64,000 bases of DNA, from positions 186,001 to 250,000 of the forward strand of contig JBEKTW010000002.1 of the NCBI GenBank assembly GCA_049515655.1. The letters are read 5' to 3'. Shown one piece after another: positions 57,770 to 64,000 of this stretch. Position 1 is the first letter of the stretch, and each line of letters begins with the position of its first letter. The DNA comes from JBEKTW01 sp049515655. GTDB taxonomy: Bacteria; Bacteroidota; Ignavibacteria; UBA10030; SZUA-254. The translations under genes were made by a program, and so were the position numbers. The notes below the pieces were generated by a model. That model ran no database searches. It was given only the letters and a program-made list of their open reading frames with translations, and was not told the origin of the DNA.

Positions 57770-59473
57770 ATGAGTAATATTGGTTCATACGAAGAAAAAT
57801 ACAAGACATTTCAATGGAAACACTCCGAAGAACAGCTCGAGTACGGCAAGAACGGGATGTACAATATCGGTTATTATTGTAGCGACCGGATTTGCGAGAA
57901 AGGTCTGGGTAAGAAACCCGGTCTTATCTGGGAAGGATTTGACGGAGAAGTCAAGAGATTCACCTACGATGATATCCGCGTCTACAGCAACACGATCGCC
58001 CGGTTTCTGCAAAGCATCGACATCGGCATGGGCGACCGCGTTTGTCTTTTTATGGACAAGGTCCCCGAGCTGTACATCGGATTCATCGGCATTCTGAAAA
58101 TGGGCGCTATAGCCCAGCCACTCTTCTCGGCCTTCGGCGAGGAAGCGCTTTTCACCCGGCTGGACGACTCGAAAGCGAAAGCGATCATTACCCAAAAGAA
58201 GCACCTCGGTAAGGTCAGAAGAATCAAGGATAGACTTCCAGAGCTGACGAAGGTTATCGTTATCGATGCGGATGCCACGGCACCTCAGGTGAATGAGATT
58301 CACTTCTGGATGGAAAGAGCGCAGAAAGTGGAGGCATTTGATACCGTCAAAGCAGATCGCGAGATGCCTTCCGTGATTCACTACACATCGGGGACGACAG
58401 GGAAACCAAAGGGTGCGCAGCACGTTCATTCTTCCATAGTCTCCCAGTACATCACCTCCAAATGGATCCTCGATCTCCAGCCCGATGATATCTACTGGTG
58501 CACTGACGACCCGGGCTGGGTGACAGGTACGTCGTACGGGATCATCGGACCATGGGCGAACGGAGTCACGCAAGTCGTGCTGGATGCCGGCTTTGGATCC
58601 GAGAAGTGGTACGCTTTCATCGAAAAATACAGAGTCACGATGTGGTATTCCGCGCCGACGGCGATTCGGCTGCTGATGAAGGAAGGGCTGGAGGTCGTGA
58701 AGAGGCACGACCTTTCATCCCTGAGGCATCTTGCCAGCGTAGGCGAACCGCTGAACGCCGAGGCCGTCATATGGTCCGAGAAAGCGTTCGGAAAGCCTTT
58801 CCTCGACACTTTCTGGCAAACAGAAACCGGCGCCATGGTCATCTCGAACGCACCCGGAATGAAAATCAAACCGGGTTCGATGGGAAAACCTTTCCCGGGT
58901 ATGACCGCCACCGTTCTCAACGGGAATACGTACGAGCCGCTGACGACCCCTGGAACGGTCGGCCTGATTGCTCTCAAACCCGGCTGGCCATCGATGATGC
59001 GATCGTATTGGAACAATAGGGTCACGTACGAAGGCAAATTCAAGAATGGCTGGTACATTTGCGGCGACCGCGCGAGTATCGACAACGACGGGTATTTCTG
59101 GTTCGTCGGGCGGGATGATGACGTGATCAATACGGCCGGGCATCTCGTCGGACCGTTCGAGATTGAATCTGCTTTGCTTGAACATCCGGCTGTCGCTGAA
59201 TCGGCGGCCGTGGGCAAACCCGACCCTATCAACATGGAGGTCGTGAAAGCGTTTGTCGCCCTCAAGCCGGGATACGAACCCGGTGATGACCTGGAACTGA
59301 GCATCATGAACTACATCCGAAAGAAACTCTCCCCTCTCGCAATGCCTCAGGAAATCGAATTCGTCGGCTCGCTTCCGAAGACGCGCAGCGGAAAGATCAT
59401 GCGGCGGCTTCTCCGGGCCAAGGAGTGGGGTCAGGAAATTGGCGACACCTCGACACTTGAAAACGACTTATAG
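57770..59473 (+). CDS. AMP-forming acyl/acetyl-CoA synthetase
   Basis: An adenylate-forming ligase, most like AcsA-type acetyl-CoA synthetases. VIHYTSGTTGKPKGAQHV is the P-loop (A3) motif, FWQTETGAMV the A5 region, and PKTRSGKIMRRLLRAKE the C-terminal region with the catalytic Lys. 567 residues. The next gene is an acyl carrier protein 44 bases away, so it may load an acyl group on the carrier rather than only on CoA; both functions are known in this superfamily. It follows acpS by 15 bases. Confidence 0.9.
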   Translation: MSNIGSYEEKYKTFQWKHSEEQLEYGKNGMYNIGYYCSDRICEKGLGKKPGLIWEGFDGEVKRFTYDDIRVYSNTIARFLQSIDIGMGDRVCLFMDKVPELYIGFIGILKMGAIAQPLFSAFGEEALFTRLDDSKAKAIITQKKHLGKVRRIKDRLPELTKVIVIDADATAPQVNEIHFWMERAQKVEAFDTVKADREMPSVIHYTSGTTGKPKGAQHVHSSIVSQYITSKWILDLQPDDIYWCTDDPGWVTGTSYGIIGPWANGVTQVVLDAGFGSEKWYAFIEKYRVTMWYSAPTAIRLLMKEGLEVVKRHDLSSLRHLASVGEPLNAEAVIWSEKAFGKPFLDTFWQTETGAMVISNAPGMKIKPGSMGKPFPGMTATVLNGNTYEPLTTPGTVGLIALKPGWPSMMRSYWNNRVTYEGKFKNGWYICGDRASIDNDGYFWFVGRDDDVINTAGHLVGPFEIESALLEHPAVAESAAVGKPDPINMEVVKAFVALKPGYEPGDDLELSIMNYIRKKLSPLAMPQEIEFVGSLPKTRSGKIMRRLLRAKEWGQEIGDTSTLENDL

Positions 59474-59517
59474 TATTTTCAACTGACAATGTACAACTAG
59501 AATAGATTGGAGAAGCT

Positions 59518-59772
59518 ATGGCTGACGACATAAAAAAAATGATTATTGACTACGTTAAGAAGGAATATCTCGATGAAGATTCAACTCAGGACGTGAACGA
59601 AACCACGAAGCTCATCTCGAGCGGCATCGTCGATTCGTTCTCCATGGTATCGCTCAAGATGTTCCTGGAGAAGAAATTTCAGATCAAGATTTCGGACGAG
59701 AAGGCGACACCCGAGGCGTTCGACTCCGTGAACAATATCATCGCTCTTCTTAAAGAGTATATAAAAATATAA
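59518..59772 (+). CDS. Acyl carrier protein
   Basis: An 84-residue four-helix carrier protein. The phosphopantetheine site is GIVDSFSMVSL, with Phe in place of the more usual Leu after the Ser. The start is MADDIKKMIIDYVKKEYLDED and the end helix FDSVNNIIALLKEYI. It is dedicated-looking: it lies between a ligase and an amino-ketone synthase, not near fatty-acid synthesis genes. A GGAG ribosome site precedes the ATG. The next gene starts ten bases later, so the two are probably expressed in a fixed ratio. Confidence 0.9.
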   Translation: MADDIKKMIIDYVKKEYLDEDSTQDVNETTKLISSGIVDSFSMVSLKMFLEKKFQIKISDEKATPEAFDSVNNIIALLKEYIKI

Positions 59773-59781
59773 GGAGGAATC

Positions 59782-61029
59782 ATGGCATACAGCGAAAAGG
59801 CAAAGTCATTTTTTGAAAGTGAGCTGAAAGGGATCCGTGAGGGTGGAATTTTCAAAGAAGAGCGATTCATTAAATCGCCCCAGGCAGCCAGAATACGCGT
59901 CGAATTTCCCTCCGGGGCGCCGACGAAGGACGTCCTGAACTTCTGCGCGAACAACTATCTCGGGCTTTCCAGCCATCCGGAGGTCATCGAGGCGGCTCAT
60001 AGAGGTCTCGACGAACGCGGCTACGGGATGTCGTCCGTCCGCTTCATCTGCGGCACGCAGGATATTCACCGGATTCTTGAGAACAAGCTCTCGGAATTTC
60101 TCGGCATGGAAGACACCCTCCTTTTCCCGTCGTGCATGGAAGCGAACGCCGGACTTTTCGATGTCATGCTCGACAAGGATGACGCGATGATTGCCGACCG
60201 GCTGGTGCACGCTTCGATCGTGGACGGGATGCGGCTCTGCAAAGCCCAGCTGTATAACTACAAGCATTCGGACATGGCCCACCTCGAGGAGAAATTGCAG
60301 GAAACTCAACACTGCAGATTCCGGTTAATCATTACGGACGGCGTGTTCTCCATGGACGGCGATATCGTCAAACTTGACAAGATATGCGAACTTGCTGAGA
60401 AATACGATGCGATGGTCATGGTCGACGATTCCCATGCCACGGGCTTCATCGGCAAGCACGGTAGAGGAACCCACGAGCATTGCGGCGTTATGGGCAGGGT
60501 GGACGTTATCACCACCACGCTCGGCAAAGCACTCGGAGGAGCGGCCGGAGGCCTCGTCAGCGGCAAGAAAGAGATCGTCGAGATGTGCCGTCAGCGCGCG
60601 CGGCCATATCTCTTTTCGAACACCGTGCCCCCGGTTGTCATCGCCGCCGCCATCAAGGTGATCGACCTGATTTCGAAATCCACCGAACGGCGCGATAAAC
60701 TTGAAGCGAATACAAAATACTTCCGTGAGAAAATGATTCAGGCGGGATTGGACATAAAGAAGGGCGACAGCCCGATCGTCCCGGTCATGTTGTACAATGC
60801 AAAACTCGCCCAGGATGTCGCTCGGGATCTATACCAGGAGGGCATCTACGTCGTCGGTTTCTTCTTCCCCGTTGTTCCGCAAGGCCAGGCGCGGATCAGG
60901 ACGCAGATCTCCGCCGACCACGAGAGAGAACATCTCGACGCGGCAATCGCCGCCTTTACGAAGATCGGCGCGAAGTACAATATTCTTGGGAAGAAAAAGG
61001 AAGAAATCATCGGAATGTACGGTCTGTAA
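59782..61029 (+). CDS. 2-amino-3-ketobutyrate CoA ligase-like synthase, diverged paralogue
   Basis: A PLP-dependent alpha-oxoamine synthase of 415 residues, by overall sequence closest to glycine C-acetyltransferase (KBL). [31 protein letters not shown] and [16 protein letters not shown] ([13 protein letters not shown]) are conserved; the PLP Lys is in TTLGKALGGAAGG. At positions that are near invariant in KBLs it differs: SCMEANAG for SCFDANGG and RLVHASI for LNHASI. The adjacent acyl carrier protein suggests it may take acyl-ACP. Its paralogue lies downstream. Confidence 0.85.
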   Translation: MAYSEKAKSFFESELKGIREGGIFKEERFIKSPQAARIRVEFPSGAPTKDVLNFCANNYLGLSSHPEVIEAAHRGLDERGYGMSSVRFICGTQDIHRILENKLSEFLGMEDTLLFPSCMEANAGLFDVMLDKDDAMIADRLVHASIVDGMRLCKAQLYNYKHSDMAHLEEKLQETQHCRFRLIITDGVFSMDGDIVKLDKICELAEKYDAMVMVDDSHATGFIGKHGRGTHEHCGVMGRVDVITTTLGKALGGAAGGLVSGKKEIVEMCRQRARPYLFSNTVPPVVIAAAIKVIDLISKSTERRDKLEANTKYFREKMIQAGLDIKKGDSPIVPVMLYNAKLAQDVARDLYQEGIYVVGFFFPVVPQGQARIRTQISADHEREHLDAAIAAFTKIGAKYNILGKKKEEIIGMYGL

Positions 61030-61101
61030 GTCGCGTTCGCGGCAGCGCGTCATCATCAGTTGTTATCGGTCTTTGTCATACAATTGTAGGTCTGGATACT
61101 T

Positions 61102-62313
61102 GTGGCTCAACACGAGAGAGTAAAGGAACTATTCCACAGAGAGTTGATGGATCTCCATCACGCAGATTTATTCAAAGAAGAGAGGATTATTCGCTCTCCC
61201 CAGGCGGCGGGTATTTGTGTCGAGTATCCCGCGAACTCGCCTATCAAGGAGGTCCTTAATTTCTGCTCAAACAACTATCTCGGACTTTCGGACCATCCTG
61301 CATTGCTTGAAGCGGCAAAGAAAGGACTCGAGGAACGCGGTTACGGAATGTCGTCCGTCCGGTTCATTTGCGGCACACAGGATATCCACAAACGATTGGA
61401 GTGGGAAGTTTCGGATTTTCTCGGGATGGAGGATACGATCCTCTACTCGTCATGCTTCGATGCCAATGGAGGGTTGTTTGAATCGCTGCTGAAGGAAGAG
61501 GACGCGATCATATCAGATGAATTGAACCACGCCTCCATCATCGATGGTATTCGCATGTGCAAAGCGGAGAGACACCGGTACAAGCACATGGACATGAATG
61601 ACCTCGAACGACATCTTCAACAGACCCAGGACAAACGCATCCGGATGATTGCGACCGACGGAGCGTTCTCGATGGATGGTTACCTTGCAAAACTCGACCA
61701 GATCTCTTCGCTCGCCGACCGGTACGACGCCCTGCTCATGGTGGATGACTCCCACGCAACGGGTTTTATCGGAAGAACGGGACGGGGCACGCATGAGCAA
61801 TACGACGTCATGCGCCAGGTCGACATCATTACAACAACATTCGGAAAGGCGCTGGGCGGCGCCTCCGGCGGTTGCATCGCTGGAAGCAAGACCCTGATCG
61901 AAATACTGCGGCAACGCTCACGCCCGTACATCTTCTCAAACACGCTGAACCCGGTCGTCGTGACCGCGACGATCAAGGCGATTGAGATCCTGAAGCAATC
62001 AACGGAGCTGCGCGACAAGCTCGACCGCAACGCACGATATTTCCGGCAGAGAATCGCACAGATCGGTTTTGCCATTAAGGAAGGATTCCATCCGATTGTT
62101 CCAATCATTCTCCACAATGCGAAAACCGTTCAGGAAATGGCACGCCAGCTATACGACGAGGGCATCTATGTTGTCGGTTTCTTTTATCCTGTCGTCCCAA
62201 AAGGGCAGGCGAGGATACGCGTCCAGGTATCAGCCGCTCACGAGAGACATCACCTCGACAGGGCATTGGAGGCGTTTCAGAAAGTCGGGAAGAGGCTGGG
62301 CGTCATTGGATGA
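61102..62313 (+). CDS. kbl: 2-amino-3-ketobutyrate CoA ligase (glycine C-acetyltransferase), canonical copy
   Basis: Cleaves 2-amino-3-ketobutyrate with CoA to glycine and acetyl-CoA, the step after Tdh. 403 residues from a GTG. Conserved KBL segments are intact: [13 protein letters not shown] start ([16 protein letters not shown]), [34 protein letters not shown] with the PLP Lys, and [19 protein letters not shown]. It lies 72 bases after its diverged paralogue. With tdh in the same group it provides a threonine-to-glycine route. Confidence 0.93.
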   Translation: MAQHERVKELFHRELMDLHHADLFKEERIIRSPQAAGICVEYPANSPIKEVLNFCSNNYLGLSDHPALLEAAKKGLEERGYGMSSVRFICGTQDIHKRLEWEVSDFLGMEDTILYSSCFDANGGLFESLLKEEDAIISDELNHASIIDGIRMCKAERHRYKHMDMNDLERHLQQTQDKRIRMIATDGAFSMDGYLAKLDQISSLADRYDALLMVDDSHATGFIGRTGRGTHEQYDVMRQVDIITTTFGKALGGASGGCIAGSKTLIEILRQRSRPYIFSNTLNPVVVTATIKAIEILKQSTELRDKLDRNARYFRQRIAQIGFAIKEGFHPIVPIILHNAKTVQEMARQLYDEGIYVVGFFYPVVPKGQARIRVQVSAAHERHHLDRALEAFQKVGKRLGVIG

Positions 62314-62396
62314 GCAACCTTCCACTACTCTACCGCAATTTCGGGAAATGGTCGGATCGCCAAAACCTATTATATTCAAGAACAATGAATTGATGT

Positions 62397-63488
62397 ATGA
62401 AAAGGACATTGACTGATGAGAATGTGTTGGAAGCGCTGCGCACGGTGAAAGATCCCGATTTGCAGCGGGATATTGTGTCGCTCAATTTCGTGAAGGATTT
62501 GAAAATCGACGGTAAGAATGTCAGCTTCACCATCGAGCTGACGACTCCCTCCTGTCCGGTGAAGGATGAACTGAAGGCAGCTTCCGTTCGCGCGATTCAC
62601 GACTCGATTACCGGGGCAGGAACCATCGAGGTCACAATGACGTCCAACGTCCGGTCGAGCTCGCTCAGATCGGGTTCGACTCTCCTCGCGGGTGTGAAAA
62701 ATACCGTCGCCGTGGCAAGCGGAAAAGGCGGCGTCGGGAAGTCGACCATTGCGGTCAATCTTGCAGTGTCGCTGGCACTGGATGGTGCCAAGGTGGGACT
62801 GCTGGATGCGGACATCTACGGCCCGAGCATTCCCTTGATGATGGGGATCAGCGAGCGCCCCCAGCTCAGGAATCAGAAACTGCTTCCGTTGGAGGCCCAC
62901 GGCGTGAAGGTGATGTCGATTGGATTCCTCGTCGATCCGACGCAGGCGGTGATCTGGCGCGGACCGATGGTGAGCGGCGCCGTCAAGCAGTTTATGTCGG
63001 ATGTCGAATGGGGCGAACTCGATTATCTCGTGTTCGACCTGCCGCCCGGCACGGGCGATATTCATCTGACGCTCGTCCAATCCATTCCGCTTTCGGGATC
63101 GATTGTCGTCACGACGCCACAGGATATTTCGCTCGCCGATGCACGAAAAGCCTATGCCATGTTCGCCAAGGTGAACGTCCCGGTGCTGGGCATCATCGAG
63201 AACATGAGTTACTATATCTGCGGCCATTGCGGCCACCGCGAGAACATCTTTGCCACGGGCGGCGGACGTACTGCAGCAGAGGAACTCGGCATACCGCTTC
63301 TTGGTGAGATTCCCCTCTACACACCAATACGGTTAGGCGGAGACACAGGAAACCCGATCGTCGTTCTTGAACCGGAAGCTGAGCAGTCGAAACTCATCCG
63401 TCAGATTGCCCGCAACATGGCCGCGCAGATCAGCATCGGCCATCTGTCGGCAACCAAATCGCAAATCGAGATCAGCCTCGACGCTTGA
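62397..63488 (+). CDS. Mrp/ApbC/Nbp35-family iron-sulfur carrier ATPase
   Basis: A P-loop ATPase that carries and delivers 4Fe-4S clusters. The N-terminal 90 residues are a MIP18/DUF59 domain (VLEALRTVKDPDLQRDIVS). The Walker A is ASGKGGVGKST, the switch region DADIYGPSIPLMMG, and FDLPPGTGD is conserved. CGHCGH (about residue 278) supplies the bridging Cys-x2-Cys for the cluster. 363 residues. The next gene, a NifU-like protein, overlaps or abuts and probably works in the same pathway. Confidence 0.93.
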   Translation: MKRTLTDENVLEALRTVKDPDLQRDIVSLNFVKDLKIDGKNVSFTIELTTPSCPVKDELKAASVRAIHDSITGAGTIEVTMTSNVRSSSLRSGSTLLAGVKNTVAVASGKGGVGKSTIAVNLAVSLALDGAKVGLLDADIYGPSIPLMMGISERPQLRNQKLLPLEAHGVKVMSIGFLVDPTQAVIWRGPMVSGAVKQFMSDVEWGELDYLVFDLPPGTGDIHLTLVQSIPLSGSIVVTTPQDISLADARKAYAMFAKVNVPVLGIIENMSYYICGHCGHRENIFATGGGRTAAEELGIPLLGEIPLYTPIRLGGDTGNPIVVLEPEAEQSKLIRQIARNMAAQISIGHLSATKSQIEISLDA

Positions 63489-63502
63489 TCGAGAGACCGA
63501 AC

Positions 63503-63751
63503 ATGGAACAGGACACCACCATAAGAGCAAGAATTGAGCAAGCCCTGGCAGTGTGCCGTCCCTACCTGCAGGCGGATGGCGGTGACGTGCAGTTAATCAG
63601 CACCAGTAGAGATGGCATTGTCGAATTGAAATACCAGGGAACGTGCGTATATTGTCCGATGTCGGGCATGACGCTTCGGGCGGGCATTGAGCGGGCGATC
63701 CTGCAGCGGGCACCGGAGGTGAAGCGCGTGGAAGCCGTTACACAGGCGTAG
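63503..63751 (+). CDS. NifU C-terminal-domain (Nfu-like) iron-sulfur scaffold
   Basis: A small cluster carrier, 82 residues from the ATG at 63503. The pattern LAVCRPYLQADGGDVQLIS and GTCVYCPMSGMTLRAGIE, with the Cys-x2-Cys, is the NifU/Nfu domain. A longer TTG-started frame (63485) overlaps the Mrp gene by four bases, which would be translational coupling; the ATG is taken because GAGAG precedes it. It pairs with the Mrp ATPase in iron-sulfur delivery. Confidence 0.92.
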   Translation: MEQDTTIRARIEQALAVCRPYLQADGGDVQLISTSRDGIVELKYQGTCVYCPMSGMTLRAGIERAILQRAPEVKRVEAVTQA

Positions 63752-63860
63752 AGTCCCCGCCTGCGTGCCTCCCGCCTGCGTTGCACTTCGGCGGGCAGGT
63801 CGGCGGGCTCGCCTGAGTCCCAATTTTTCTTGGGACATCGGCGAGCGGGCAGGCGGTCCC
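63752..63860. repeat. GC-rich palindromic repeat region
   Basis: Two copies of a CGCCTGCGT sequence and a nested hairpin: GCTCGCC (63807-63813) and GGCGAGC (63840-63846) enclose GTCCCAA-TTTTTC-TTGGGAC (63817-63836). It may terminate the Nfu transcript, but its size suggests a dispersed palindromic repeat. Confidence 0.65.
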
Positions 63861-63918
63861 CTGACCGGACACGCAGCATGTCCGATTACGAACCAGCCCA
63901 ACAGTCCGCCAGAAGCGG

Positions 63919-64000
63919 ATGAGCCTCTGGCTCAACGGCTGGCTGGTCGGACTCTACAGCAATGCGTTCACACCGTTTGAATTTCGGAAATGTACCCGTC
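63919..64000 (+). CDS. Possible start of a gene cut by the window edge
   Basis: An open frame from an ATG at 63919 to the end, beginning MSLWLNGWLVGLYSNAFTP. The ATG overlaps the stop of a very short upstream frame. No good ribosome site and too little sequence to judge; it could be non-coding. Confidence 0.2.
   Translation, partial: MSLWLNGWLVGLYSNAFTPFEFRKCTR

Noticed and set aside
57785..58708. 307-codon minus-strand frame inside the acyl-CoA synthetase gene
   Set aside because: Complement of strongly conserved AMP-ligase motifs; no independent support.
59782..62313. Reading both synthases as serine palmitoyltransferase or AONS
   Set aside because: Both match KBL closely through most segments; only the first copy departs, so the donor question is raised but the name is not changed.

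Overview
The window looks like a chromosomal segment of a Gram-negative bacterium of the Bacteroidota/Ignavibacteria (FCB) group, probably from an environmental genome. Supporting signs are secreted proteins with C-terminal sorting domains of the type IX secretion (T9SS) kind, two PorV-like outer-membrane proteins, a two-domain GlmU of the type seen in Bacteroidetes, split heptose kinase and adenylyltransferase genes with family 9 glycosyltransferases (lipopolysaccharide core), a TamB-like protein, and nuoABCDEF of respiratory complex I. The species cannot be named from sequence reading alone. Many genes share a promoter layout of TTGNNN, 17 bases, then TATATT or close to it.

Layout. 1-4.9 kb: a glycosyltransferase, an AAA+ regulator without the sigma-54 contact loop, a membrane protein, a strongly signalled gene for a 90-residue peptide with four 14-residue repeats, and an intramembrane site-2 protease. 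5.1-10 kb: a tight operon of lipoprotein, T9SS cargo, two PorV-like proteins and a thioredoxin-fold protein. 10-12.2 kb: two heptosyltransferase-like genes. 12.3-15.5 kb: three related membrane proteins interrupted by a Y1 (REP-associated) transposase and its palindrome array. 15.8-21.3 kb: an M1 peptidase joined to an outer-membrane barrel, a 50-residue membrane protein, a PAS-PAS-GAF sensor, an AhpD-like protein and tRNA-Ala(GGC) with a duplicated 5' part. 21.8-29.7 kb: a T9SS cargo protein, a DUF4013-like membrane protein with a cytochrome-like lipoprotein, nuoABCDEF and an RNA methyltransferase. 29.8-38 kb: heptose kinase, heptose adenylyltransferase, TamB-like protein and RNase R. 38-43 kb: a GxxExxY gene set in dispersed repeats, then a complete TRAP transporter. 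43-47.4 kb: a protein of four Myb-like repeats, a glycosidase-like T9SS cargo, BioY and an alpha/beta hydrolase.

47.5-51.7 kb is a 4,233-bp transposon with near-perfect inverted ends, an 8-bp target duplication, an IS1-family DDE transposase and about seven passenger genes of unknown function. 52.2-64 kb returns to housekeeping genes (SPOR protein, L31, GlmU, RsmB) and then a compact group: threonine dehydrogenase, holo-ACP synthase, an acetyl-CoA synthetase-like ligase, an acyl carrier protein, two 2-amino-3-ketobutyrate CoA ligase paralogues, an Mrp/ApbC ATPase and a NifU-like protein.

The strongest candidates for something undescribed are the carrier-protein/ligase/paired KBL group (57.4-62.3 kb), the tandem-repeat peptide beside a site-2 protease (3.4-4.9 kb), and the passenger-laden IS1-type transposon (47.5-51.7 kb).
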